Below are positions 21,427-30,908 of a DNA stretch of 64,000 bases, in pieces. The stretch is from Sporothrix humicola (lineage: Eukaryota; Ascomycota; Sordariomycetes; Ophiostomatales; Ophiostomataceae). The notes below the pieces were generated by a model. It was not told the DNA's origin and made no database searches. It saw only the letters and a list, made by a program, of their open reading frames with translations. Position 1 is the stretch's first letter. Each line of letters starts with the position of its first letter. A program made the position numbers and the translations under genes. The stretch is taken from NCBI GenBank assembly GCA_021396245.1, contig WNYE01000066.1:1-64000 (forward strand), in the 5' to 3' direction.

Positions 21427-24400
21427 AGAGTATGCGACTGTACGAAAACACACATACACAGCAGAAGAAGGAACGTTGGGTGAGAGAAGGAGGCAGAGAG
21501 CGAAGAGAAGGAAAGACCAAGAGACATGCCAACCGCCCTAGAAGAACAGAGAATGCCAGAATATTAGGATGCGTACTCGGTATGATAGATGGTGTGCTCT
21601 GTACAAGTACATGTTAGGGTCAGCCTGGCCAGATCAAATACAACATAAACTAGTGACAATAAGTAGTTCTTTCGTCAGGCCCATTGCGTGGCACATTCGT
21701 AAGATGTCTTGTTTGTAAGTTTGATTTAATTTTGTAGTAAAGAAAATTCTGTAGCCTCATCTCATATCTTCCATGTCCATTTTTGTTATTATTTTCGTGG
21801 TCGTCCTATGTTTCCATTTCTGTCCGTTTCTTTTTTTTACTTGCTTTCTCCTTCTCCAAAGGAACAAATTTTGGGTCTGTCCACAGCCCACTGCCCACTG
21901 CCCACAACGGCGTGTTTTAAGATATCGGGGACAGTGGACGGCAGGCATTCGATCCTGCGCGTACCTTTTCCACGGAGAGTTCCGTGAGTGAGATAATGCG
22001 TTGTCGTAGTTGTCAAGGATCGCATCCCAATCCACTGGGCATCACATAAGACGAACAGCCTCCATGCACGATCTGGAAGCCGAGAACAGTAGGTTTTATC
22101 GATGTCGAGTCGACCCGACGGCATTTGCCAGTTCTCGTTCCAGATTCATATCATAGACTCTATTCAGTGGGGTCAAGTCGCCAGCCATCGTCTAACGCCA
22201 ATGGACATGCAGAAGCCTCCGTTGGGACAATGTGGAGGACTGAGTACGGATAGCTCAAAATCTCACGGGCCTTGCTGACTTTTAAGATGAAAGATCAACG
22301 AGCCCCGAGATCTCGAGTCCGAGTTTGAGTCCAAGCCTCGCATCTCTTTCGGAGCCGCGTCGTTTCTCTGTGGGATACAGCTTCCCGTTTCCTTCCCCTG
22401 GAGCCTGGAGCCTGGAGCCTGGGTCTTATCCGCCTGGTAGGTGGAACCCTCTTGGCAACAGCGATCCAACCCACGTGTTCTAGACCGTTGAGGTGAGTTG
22501 TTAAGCGTGTTGGTGGGCATTTTTATGGGCGTTAACCCCTGCCCCTATTTCTTTCCACTGCACTTGCTATTTCAGCTTGGCGCCTGCCATACGAGAATGT
22601 GCATATTTCTCGTTTTCAGTGCAGTTCTCTCGTTCGCATTCGCTCCTATTATTCGCGCGTCAAATATGGTGCAAATATTCGTGTCGTGGGGGTATTATTT
22701 TTCGTTGATTTTCGTCTATTTTCAGTCTATTTCTGGTCCGGCCAGAACGGCATCTATTTTGGTGCTGAACTTGAAAGTATTGAAACACCACGCCCGTTCG
22801 GGTGAGCAGACGTAGGCCAAACCCAGGTAGGCACCAATCATTGGCACGAGAATCAAAAGACGATATTTCGATATTTGCACAATGTTAATTTTATGAGGAA
22901 AGATACTGTGAAGGGCAATTTGAACATTCTCAAACTGGACTCTTTTTGCTTCTTCGTCTTCTTCGTGCCTGCCTGTTCCTTCCGTATCATCTCGAATATT
23001 TTTGTGGCGCTCCTGCCCCATTGTTCCTCTCTCCTTGCTGAGTTGGCTCCCTGTTCCTTCCTTTTGTTGAAAAGTCATGAACGACGTAATTATTTTCTTT
23101 CATTTTCAGTCTACATTTTCTGTCATTTCTGCCTTTCTTCTCCCCTTTGCCTCCTTTGTACCCGTTTTTTATCGTTTTAGCTTCCCCAAGCCTGCCGAGT
23201 CTGCCCATCCAAAACAAAAGACACAAGCTAGCTGCCAGCTTTTACTATCAAGATTGGAAGCTTTGCTAAGAAGCCAAGAAAGGAAGCTTACCTCTCACCT
23301 TGGCCCGTTCCTGCCCTCCAAAGGAGAGATACCCACTCGCACCTTCCTCGCGCAATCGACGACATAAGTCGCAGCTTCCCTGCAGCGGAGCCTTTTATCG
23401 CGCTTCCCTTTTGCAGTGTCTTTTTGTGTCTTTTTGTACCTTTCCCCTTCCTTTTTCGTCTTTTTGTCTCCTTCTTCATGTCCCCCTTACGAATACGGGT
23501 CGTGCCTGCCTGTCCATAGCTCTTTCTCTTTCTCTGCCCTGTAGCCCTGCCTTGTCGATCCAGGAGATCTTCTACTTGTCGTCTTCAATTGACGTTTTCT
23601 TTCCCGTTCTGCCGTCTCCATTCTCTCTCTCCTTCATCTTCTCGCTCTTCACCTCCTCTTATCTCAAACTACAGACGAACCTCTCGTACGACCGGGCCAC
23701 GCTTTATTCTCTTTTGTCCTTTGCATTTGTCTTGGTCGCACCGTCCCACAGTGTTCCACGGTTGCAGGGACACAGCGCCATTGCGGTACCACAAAACAGA
23801 AGAAATCACAAAAGAGACCCAAAAGAAACCACAAACGAGACCACAAAAACACAACCCACAATCACCCAAAGTAAGACCTTGCATGCACAATCACACCAAC
23901 GCACCACGCACCAACCGGCACCCCTGCATCTTGTCTTTCTTGTGTCCGTTGTCTCTGCTGTCTTTGGATCCCTGGTCCCGTAAGCGAGGACTGAAAGTCA
24001 CTCCAAGAATACAACCAACGGAAGACCCCTGACCCTCTCTCTTGGGAACACAACGGCACGGATAGCCAGAACCACAGCCAGAGCCAGAAAGCCAAGCACT
24101 TTCGACAGGATACACAAATACAAGTCCAAATAACACCAAACGAAACGTGCTGAATACGAGCCTCACCCTTCTTCGTCTTTTGTTGGTTTGTGCTTTCGTT
24201 CTGCTTGAAGTTGCTTGACTTTCATTTTCCTACAACCTCGATCTTACAATTCCCACCTTTCCCCATCTCACCATTCTCAAACGTCCTTAATCTTTCATCT
24301 CTCATCTGCACTCTCCTATCTTTCCATCTCTGCCCACGGACTTACGACCGGAGACGTGAGATCATTTCATCTTTGATCTTTGGGCAAAAGTCTCAATCGA

Positions 24401-24707
24401 CGATAAAAGACAGGGCCCGCGATCTAGGCCTGCCCAGAAAGGGAGGCTCGGAAAGGTCTCAGCCAGCCACAGCTGGGCGTTGGTCTGAACGATACTGAAA
24501 GGAAAAGGAAACCAAGCCAGAACGAGACACAATACTCCTGTCTCCGTATTGTCTCCAACTTTTTTTTACTCCAAAACATTTATCAGAAAGGGTCCCCTCT
24601 CTTTTACCCTTGACCCTCAATTTTTGTTTTCCTTCTTTCCCTCCCCTCCAACGTCAGTTTTCTGAATCACAGGAAACACTGACAACACAACCACCTTTAC
24701 CTCGACC
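21427..24707. other. Long intergenic region with pyrimidine-rich leader
   Basis: 3.28 kb without a supportable gene. A CCTGGAG triplet repeat sits at about 22397-22420. From about 22,900 to 24,700 the plus strand is strongly pyrimidine-rich (CTTTTTGTC, TCTTTCTC words), which produces long low-complexity frames (for example 23300-23983) with no domain. This looks like a long promoter and 5' leader for the acetylesterase gene. Confidence 0.5.
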
Positions 24708-25799
24708 ATGCTTCTCAACAGCCAGAGGGGCCGCAACCGCGTGCGACTGGTCGCATACACCGCCGTCGGCCTGCTCGTCCTGCTCGGCCTGTGGTCGATC
24801 ACCGGGCCCGTTACAAGCTCGGACACGGGCACGGGTATTGTCGCAACCATGAGCTCGTGGCCAGCCGCCATTCTTGCACCCGACGGCAAGGGCGCCGACT
24901 CGGAAGACAAACCGCCGCCAGCACCAGCACCACCACCGCCGCCGCCACCGGCAGTCGACTACACCCCGCCCGCCAAGGACGCAAACGCACCTGCCAAAGT
25001 CGTCGAGGCATCCGACGCGCCCTACTTCTTTCTGATCGGCGACTCCACGACGTGCGGCCAGCGCAAGAACGGCGGCGGCTGGGGCGATGCGTTCTTGTGG
25101 CGGCTGACGCGCGGCGCCGAGGGCGTCAACATGGGTGTCAACGGAGCACTGTCGACGGGCTACTACCACTCGGGCATATGGACCTCGGCCATGGAGGACG
25201 TCAAGCGGTACTCGGCGGCCCGCCGCGTCTACGTCACGATCCAGTTTGGCCACAACGACCAGAACCCGGCGGCCAATGTGACGCTCGACCAGTACCAGGA
25301 GGCGCTGGTCGGCATGGGGCGGGAAGTGCTGGCCGCGGGCGGCACGCCGATCCTGGTGACGCCCTTGGCTAGGCGCGACTTTGACCCTGACGGCACGACG
25401 GTCACGGACAATTTACGGGACCAGCGCGAACGCACCATTGCGGCACACCAGATTCTGCTGACCGACGGCCAGCCGACGACCGCCGGTCAGCACGCCCGTT
25501 TAGTGAATCTGAACGAAGCCAGCATGGCCTACATTGGCGCCATTGGCAAGACGGCCGCCTTCCGCTACAACAAGTACCACCCCTTTGGCGCGGACACGAC
25601 GCACCTCAACGAGCTGGGCGCCACCGTGTTTGGGCGGATCGTGGCCGACCTGATGCTGGGCCACCCGCCGACCATGACGCCGTCCGGGCAGCAGGATCCC
25701 TGGGCGCCGGGCGGCGACAACGACGACGACGGGCTGTCTGGGTGGATCGGGCCGGATCCTCACCTGTCGGGTCTGATCTGGCACGGGGATGCCGTGTAG
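24708..25799 (+). CDS. Membrane-anchored SGNH hydrolase, rhamnogalacturonan acetylesterase-like
   Basis: A 363-residue single-exon protein. A basic N-terminus and one hydrophobic segment (residues 13-35, VRLVAYTAVGLLVLLGLWS) form a signal anchor, followed by a Pro-rich linker (about 66-90). The catalytic domain starts at residue 105: block I FFLIGDSTT (Ser113), block II Gly in NMGVNGALS, block III GHND (181-184), block V DTTHLN (Asp296, His299). This pattern matches CE12/RGAE-type esterases that remove acetyl groups from rhamnogalacturonan or other polysaccharides. The retained anchor and short Pro linker suggest action at the cell surface or in the secretory lumen; a cell-wall polysaccharide is the likely substrate (inference). 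The C-terminal 50 residues are Gly/Asp/Pro rich. Confidence 0.88.
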   Translation: MLLNSQRGRNRVRLVAYTAVGLLVLLGLWSITGPVTSSDTGTGIVATMSSWPAAILAPDGKGADSEDKPPPAPAPPPPPPPAVDYTPPAKDANAPAKVVEASDAPYFFLIGDSTTCGQRKNGGGWGDAFLWRLTRGAEGVNMGVNGALSTGYYHSGIWTSAMEDVKRYSAARRVYVTIQFGHNDQNPAANVTLDQYQEALVGMGREVLAAGGTPILVTPLARRDFDPDGTTVTDNLRDQRERTIAAHQILLTDGQPTTAGQHARLVNLNEASMAYIGAIGKTAAFRYNKYHPFGADTTHLNELGATVFGRIVADLMLGHPPTMTPSGQQDPWAPGGDNDDDGLSGWIGPDPHLSGLIWHGDAV

Positions 25800-26136
25800 G
25801 CTGCCCTCCTTTCGTTTCTTTTCATCCTTTTATCCTTTCACTGTAAACTAGCATGTTTTGGCGTTGGCGTTTATTCAGGACCAGAGTCGAGACGACCTGG
25901 CCGCGGGCTTTTGACTTTTCTTTTCTTTCATTGTATGGGAAATACACCGGGCACATCATAGACTAGACATTGCTTTTCATTTGCATTACAGCTTGTAAAG
26001 CCTAGACTTGTTTTAATTATCACATTTCTTTTTGTTCAAGGACAACCGTTTCAGCTGATGGTATCGTTGATTCATTACTTTCATATTCATACATATGTAC
26101 AGGGTATTGTTTGTTGATGAAATGATGTACGGTAGT
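25800..26136. other. Convergent 3' spacer
   Basis: 337 bp, AT-rich, between convergent genes; no frame or repeat of note. Confidence 0.45.
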
Positions 26137-27735
26137 TTAGTCCCGGTTCCGGTTGCTCGACCACCGCTTGACCATGACCTCGCGGATGCGGTAGCCCGAG
26201 AGGAGGGCAGAAATGTCGTCAACCTTGTCGGGAGGCGGCGGCGGCACGTCCACATACACCAGCACCAGACTCTTGAAGACAGTCGACAGCACCCGGTTGA
26301 CGCTGTGCAGCCAGTGCCAGGGCTTCACGGCGGGTGCCCTGTTGTGCCAGTACGGGTCCGAGTACGACGGCACGATCATGAGGCCAAACTCGGCGTGGTC
26401 GAGCGCCGGGCCTTTGCCGTAGAGCATCCAGTCGACGCCGAACTTGATGCCATGGCGGGGGGTCCAGCCGAGCGAGCGGAAGTGGTGGTAGACAGAGTAG
26501 TGGAGGAGGAAGTCGTCGGCCGAAGTCGCCGAAGGCGACGAAGGTGAGGACGACAGCGAAGTCGCCTTTGGCGACGAGGCGAGTGACGAGAACGAGGATG
26601 CCTTCATGGCGTCCCTGCACAGTTCGAGCAGCTGCAGCGTCGACAGCTCCTCCCCTGACTCGGTCACCACCCTCAAAGCACCCACCCCGTAGGCCAGGAA
26701 AAAGGCCTCTTCCGGCGACAGCTGGAGGTGTTCTTTGTTGATGATCTCGGGGGCTGACGTCTCCTGCTTCGCACCCTGCGCACCGCCATGATTCGGACTC
26801 GGTGGGTCAGAGTGCACAAAGGTGGTGGACTCGACGGTCGGCGAGAAGCGGACGCTCTTTTGGCGCTTTGGTTCTGGTGGGCGGGCCGGTGTTAAAGGTG
26901 GAGGCTCTACCGCCGTTCCATTTTCGTTTCCGTTCGCACCGTGGGCACTCCCATTGATGATGATTTCCTGCAGAGCGGATGCAGACGCACTGCCGTTTAC
27001 GTGTAGTTTAGTGGGGGCTTTAGCTGAGCCATTTAGGTGAGGCTCCTCGGTCAACACCGCCCTTCTCTTCAGATCAGCCTCCGAGTTGGGCAGTGCCAGC
27101 AGCTCGAGCGGGCCGACGGGTGCTTTAGGTGAGGGTGGAGGCGAGGACAGACTGGCGGCCGCCTCTAACAGCTTCGCCTTCTTCTCTGCCTGCTTCGCAA
27201 GTTCGGCAATCGCCTCCTCTCGTTTCCTCGCCTCAATCGCCTCCAGCTCTGTCCGACCACGCTCCCATTTCGTGTCCGCCCGCTCTTCGCGCCGCTTCGT
27301 CGTGCGCTGTTCGCTCGTGGAAGACGAAGCTTGCGACTGCCGTAAACGCTCCCGATTCAGCCAGTTGGGCTCGCTCCGGCTCAGCGAGCCTTTCCCGTAG
27401 AACCCCTGTGACCACAGGTCGTTTATAGACTTGGGGTCGGTGACATGGACGGAGCGGGTGGAGGGCGACCAGACGCCAACATAAACGGTCGCAGGCTCCT
27501 TGGGGGGCCGGACCGTCTGCCACATCCAGGCGGACACGAGGTGCACGAGCGAGAGCGGGTTGCTGGGGTAGAACGTGGGCAGCGGGAAAGTCCGCAGTGG
27601 CAAGGGCAAGCGGTAGCGGGGGGTTCCCTTTTGGCCTTGTCTAGATGGTGTAGATTGGATAGATGTAGAAGAGTTTACTTTGGGTGCTGTTTTCACAGCA
27701 CTGGCTGCTGCCAGCAGCTCTTTTGTTTCAGCCAT
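26137..27735 (-). CDS. SEN2: tRNA-splicing endonuclease subunit Sen2
   Basis: A 532-residue single-exon protein. The N-terminal region (YRLPLPLRTFPLPTFYPSNPLSLVHLVSAW, then SVHVTDPKSINDLWSQGFYGKG) is the conserved Sen2 head. A Lys/Glu/Ala coiled coil (about 155-200) and a long disordered linker follow. The C-terminal endonuclease domain has the triad Tyr439 (KFGVDWMLY), His447 (DHAEF) and Lys488 (VFKSLVLVYV), so it should be active. Sen2 cuts the 5' splice site of pre-tRNA introns in the Sen2/15/34/54 complex, on mitochondria in yeast and in the nucleus elsewhere. The linker just before the catalytic domain contains two perfect GC-rich hairpin palindromes at DNA level (26525-26575). It diverges from SGT1. 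Confidence 0.92.
   Translation of the reverse strand: MAETKELLAAASAVKTAPKVNSSTSIQSTPSRQGQKGTPRYRLPLPLRTFPLPTFYPSNPLSLVHLVSAWMWQTVRPPKEPATVYVGVWSPSTRSVHVTDPKSINDLWSQGFYGKGSLSRSEPNWLNRERLRQSQASSSTSEQRTTKRREERADTKWERGRTELEAIEARKREEAIAELAKQAEKKAKLLEAAASLSSPPPSPKAPVGPLELLALPNSEADLKRRAVLTEEPHLNGSAKAPTKLHVNGSASASALQEIIINGSAHGANGNENGTAVEPPPLTPARPPEPKRQKSVRFSPTVESTTFVHSDPPSPNHGGAQGAKQETSAPEIINKEHLQLSPEEAFFLAYGVGALRVVTESGEELSTLQLLELCRDAMKASSFSSLASSPKATSLSSSPSSPSATSADDFLLHYSVYHHFRSLGWTPRHGIKFGVDWMLYGKGPALDHAEFGLMIVPSYSDPYWHNRAPAVKPWHWLHSVNRVLSTVFKSLVLVYVDVPPPPPDKVDDISALLSGYRIREVMVKRWSSNRNRD
26525..26575. repeat. Triloop hairpin units inside the SEN2 linker
   Basis: GTCGCCGAAGGCGAC at 26525-26539 is a perfect 6-bp stem with a GAA loop. 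GTCGCCTTTGGCGAC at 26561-26575 is the same stem with TTT, read as AAA on the other strand. Both resemble the unit of the hairpin arrays near 30.4 and 41.2 kb. Within SEN2 they encode part of a Ser/Ala/Pro/Thr-rich linker. Confidence 0.75.
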
Positions 27736-28778
27736 ATTGGTTCTGTTCCCTGCTCATGTCGAGGCTTTTCTGTTAGCGACCTTCTCGAAAAAAAAAGAAA
27801 ATTAAGACGATCGTAACAAGAATGTGTTATTTTTGTATTCGCTCAGATACCGTTGTAGTCTATAGGTTAAGCAATCACGGAGAGCATGATGATTGTTCTC
27901 TATGCACCAAAGTAAAAGCTGTCATCACTGCGAAGAACGAGGACTTCCTCGTGTGTTTGGCTGTGTATGTGTGTGAAAGAAATGAAAAACAAAACGAAAA
28001 AGAGACCTACCTTGATTCCACCAAATTCTGTGCTCGACGCAAACAGCGCGGCCATTCAAGGGGTGCTGTCACCAACATGTGTCATTGCGGTGAGTGAAGG
28101 GGAGAGTACAAGATGCAAGCAGATGCTATGGCGGCGACATGTTGAGCATGTTGAACGAGAACAATGTGTGGAAGAAGAGAAGAGAGAAGAGGAGATTGGG
28201 GACAAAAAATTTCGGCTTTTTGGCCTGGGATTTTTGGGTGGAACAGCCCACAATTGCAGCAAATAGCAAATGCAGCTAAGCGGGCAGGAGCTTGGGCCAG
28301 ACTCGGTAAGTGGATCATCACTTTATCCGGTGTATCCTCCAGAGTGGTACCTAACCCAGCTCGCCCAGAACCTTCCAAGCTCCAGCTCGCTACGGAGAAA
28401 AGACCAGGCTGACGAGCATAGAGCACGCCCAGAGCTACCCCACTGTGCGCACTGAGAACTGAGACGAGGCAAACCTGCGCAAGGCAAGCACGACCAACGA
28501 CATCTTTCTCTATTTTATTTTCAGTTCAAAGAACACATCAACACAAGGGAGTAGCAGGTCCTCCTGTCTCCTCGTTGGATTTACACATCTCATAACCACG
28601 ATCTCGTTTGTCCCTTTTGCCGTCTTCCATCTCTTTTTTTTTCGACATCATCGTCATCCAACACCTGCATTTTGCTCTGCTAGCTTCACGCCCAAACTGC
28701 ATCGGCATTTGCTCCGATCACAACAGCCCACCACCTTTTCACTCTGTCATTCATTTATTTTTCCTTTTCGTCGTCACA
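27736..28778. other. Divergent SEN2-SGT1 promoter region
   Basis: 1.04 kb with no supportable gene. The frame upstream of SGT1 is open to 28608 but encodes Phe/His-rich low-complexity sequence and is read as leader. Confidence 0.45.
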
Positions 28779-30326
28779 ATGTCCGCCTCGACTCTCTACG
28801 AGCAGGGCCTCAAGGCCCTCGAGAAAAAGGACTATGCCGCCGCCCTCACGGCCCTCGAGGCCGCCCTCAAGGCCAGCGCCGCCGCCAACCCGAACCCGGA
28901 CTGGCTCTTGGCCCTGACAAAAGCAGAAATGGGCATCCACGCCTACGAAGACGCCCTGGCCGACGCCGAGCTCGCCTACCACAGCGCTCTGGGGAGACAG
29001 AGCGACAAGACCGCCCGCTGGCTCGTCCAGGCGCAGTACCGGCGGGCCGTCGCCCTCGGTGCCCTCAAACGATATGCAGACGCCGACGCGTGTGCCGTGT
29101 GGTCGCTGCAGCTGATCGAGGGCAAGCGGCCCAAGGCCGGCGAGGAGGACGAGGTCTTGGCGAATGTGGACGCAGAAGGACGCTACCGCGCAACGCCGGC
29201 CGACCTGCCCAAGACAATGACCAACAGTCCCGGCCAGAATGCCGCCGGCGAAGAGGGCGGGACCGGCAAGACCCTGGCATCCGTCCTCGGCCAGGCCAAC
29301 ACCAACGACTCGACCAAGGCCGACTGGACGCAGGCGTACATGTGGCGGGGTGTTGTCTTGAGGGAGCTGCAGAAGCTACCCATGGCCGATCCTGGACGAA
29401 AGATTACCGTCACAAGAGTGCCGCCCAAGCCGGTGGCGAGGGAAAAGAGAAAGGCGGCCACCACTGCGACGGCGAAGCCGGAGACGGCCAAGAAGGACGA
29501 GAAGGACACAAAGACGGCCACACCTGCGACAACAACAGCAACGCCTACGGCGTCTACGTCACCTTCGGCACCAAAGCCCACCAAGCTCCGCGTCGACATG
29601 TACCAGACACCAACGACGGTCAACCTCACTCTCTACGCCAAAAGCGTCGACTCCAGTTCGCTGGACGTAAAAGCAACAAGCGACAAGGCAGTCCGTCTTT
29701 CAGGCCTGCCCGCTAATGTGGCCGGCCCGTCGCAGACAGTCACCCTCTCTCTGGCCGGCAACATCTCCACAAGCGATCCCGTCGACGTCCGCGTCACGCC
29801 CTACAAGATCGAGCTCAAGATCGTAAAGGAGACAGCAGGCACAAAGTGGGGGACATGGGGCGAGCAGGTCGACGGGGAGGTTGCGGCGAAGCCGGAACCG
29901 GAGCCAAAGGCGGCCGATAAGCTCGGGAAGACGACGGCCGATAGAATCGTGCCGGTCATGATCAAGAAGGACGAGAACAAGGCAGAAGCGACGGCCACAC
30001 TGCAGTCGAAGACAGCAACAACGTCTACTTCCACAAAGACGGCGCCGTCTGGCCCGGCCTACCCCACCAGCTCCAAGACCGGCCCCAAGAACTGGGATGC
30101 AGTCGCACGCGAAAACGACGACGACGACGACAAGGCCGATGCGAATATCGACGACTTCTTCAAGAAATTGTATGCGGGCAGCGATCCCGAGCAGCAGCGC
30201 GCCATGCAAAAGAGTTTTATCGAGAGTAATGGGACGTCGCTGAGCACAGACTGGTCGACCGTCGGCAAGGGCAAGGTGGAGGTTGTGCCGCCAGAGGGGG
30301 TCGAGCCGAAAAAGTGGGAGTCGTAG
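28779..30326 (+). CDS. SGT1: SGT1-family co-chaperone (TPR-CS-SGS)
   Basis: A 515-residue single-exon protein with the full SGT1 order: TPR repeats (residues about 1-130, starting MSASTLYEQGLKALEKKDY), a Thr/Ala/Lys-rich linker, a CS domain (about 268-352, LRVDMYQTPTTVNLTLYAK to YKIELKI), and a C-terminal SGS domain (about 425-515, YPTSSKTGPKNWD to EGVEPKKWES). SGT1 bridges Hsp90 to client complexes, classically SCF ubiquitin ligase/Skp1 and kinetochore assembly in yeast. The start is the ATG that begins the TPR. The long linkers are larger than in yeast. A hairpin/G-quadruplex array begins four bases after its stop codon and would lie in its 3' UTR. Confidence 0.94.
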   Translation: MSASTLYEQGLKALEKKDYAAALTALEAALKASAAANPNPDWLLALTKAEMGIHAYEDALADAELAYHSALGRQSDKTARWLVQAQYRRAVALGALKRYADADACAVWSLQLIEGKRPKAGEEDEVLANVDAEGRYRATPADLPKTMTNSPGQNAAGEEGGTGKTLASVLGQANTNDSTKADWTQAYMWRGVVLRELQKLPMADPGRKITVTRVPPKPVAREKRKAATTATAKPETAKKDEKDTKTATPATTTATPTASTSPSAPKPTKLRVDMYQTPTTVNLTLYAKSVDSSSLDVKATSDKAVRLSGLPANVAGPSQTVTLSLAGNISTSDPVDVRVTPYKIELKIVKETAGTKWGTWGEQVDGEVAAKPEPEPKAADKLGKTTADRIVPVMIKKDENKAEATATLQSKTATTSTSTKTAPSGPAYPTSSKTGPKNWDAVARENDDDDDKADANIDDFFKKLYAGSDPEQQRAMQKSFIESNGTSLSTDWSTVGKGKVEVVPPEGVEPKKWES

Positions 30327-30908
30327 CGGTGACCGCCGCAGGCGGTCATGGCCGAAGGCCATATTAGTCGCCGAAGGCGAACACCGCCGGAGGCGGTATA
30401 AACCGTCGGAGACGACGTTAGTGCGCCGCAGGCGATGTTAGCCGCCTCCGGGTGGGTGGGTGGGGGAGGCGGTGGAACGCACCCTTTCTGCCGAAGGCCA
30501 TATAAGGGCCGAAGGCGATATGAACCGTCGGAGACGATGTTAGTGCCAAAGGCGATGTTAGCAGAACGCAAATACGGTGAAAAGTGTAGTAGAAAGGGAA
30601 GGGAAAGGACGAGTATCATTCATGGCGTTGGAGTCTGGTCTCTATTGGCAGGAGTTATGACGTGGACTTGTTTATTTTGATCGTAGTTTATTATGAAATT
30701 GTTTCAATGGAGTTACTTTTTGAAGTAAATGTCTATGCGCCTGAAAATGTGAATGTCAAAGTAGACAAATATGAGATGAATGAAATACGCCTTGATATGC
30801 GCCTTTACCATGACACCTTTGACCAACACCAAATGCAGCTCGCCAAAGCACCACAGTATCCTATCCTATCCTCGTGCAGTCATTAGTCGTCTTCTTCTGA
30901 GCACTTCC
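30327..30908. other. Convergent SGT1-GCS spacer
   Basis: 582 bp between convergent genes. The first 240 bp are the hairpin array; the rest (30570-30908) is AT-rich 3' flank without a gene. Confidence 0.6.
30331..30567 (+). repeat. Hairpin/G-quadruplex array, copy 1 (SGT1 3' flank)
   Basis: Ten short palindromes with three-base loops lie in 237 bp: GACCGCCGCAGGCGGTC (30331-30347), ATGGCCGAAGGCCAT (30348-30362), TCGCCGAAGGCGA (30368-30380), ACCGCCGGAGGCGGT (30383-30397), CGTCGGAGACG (30404-30414), CGCCGCAGGCG (30424-30434), then GCC-GAA-GGC twice (30490, 30508), CGTCGGAGACG (30526) and GCC-AAA-GGC (30545). ATGTTAG-like spacers separate several. In the centre CCGCCTCC (30442-30449) pairs with GGAGGCGG (30465-30472) around a loop that is exactly GGGTGGGTGGGTGGG, a canonical G-quadruplex motif. 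The element ends with GATGTTAGCAGAACG. Confidence 0.9.

Noticed and set aside
21930..22060. tRNA-like pieces on the minus strand (a B-box-like GGATCGAATGCC and an A-box-like GCCCAGTGGA)
   Set aside because: The T-loop has the wrong length and no pairing acceptor stem could be drawn.
23300..23983. 227-codon frame upstream of the acetylesterase
   Set aside because: Translation of pyrimidine-rich DNA (Ser/Phe/Leu/Pro runs) without recognisable features.
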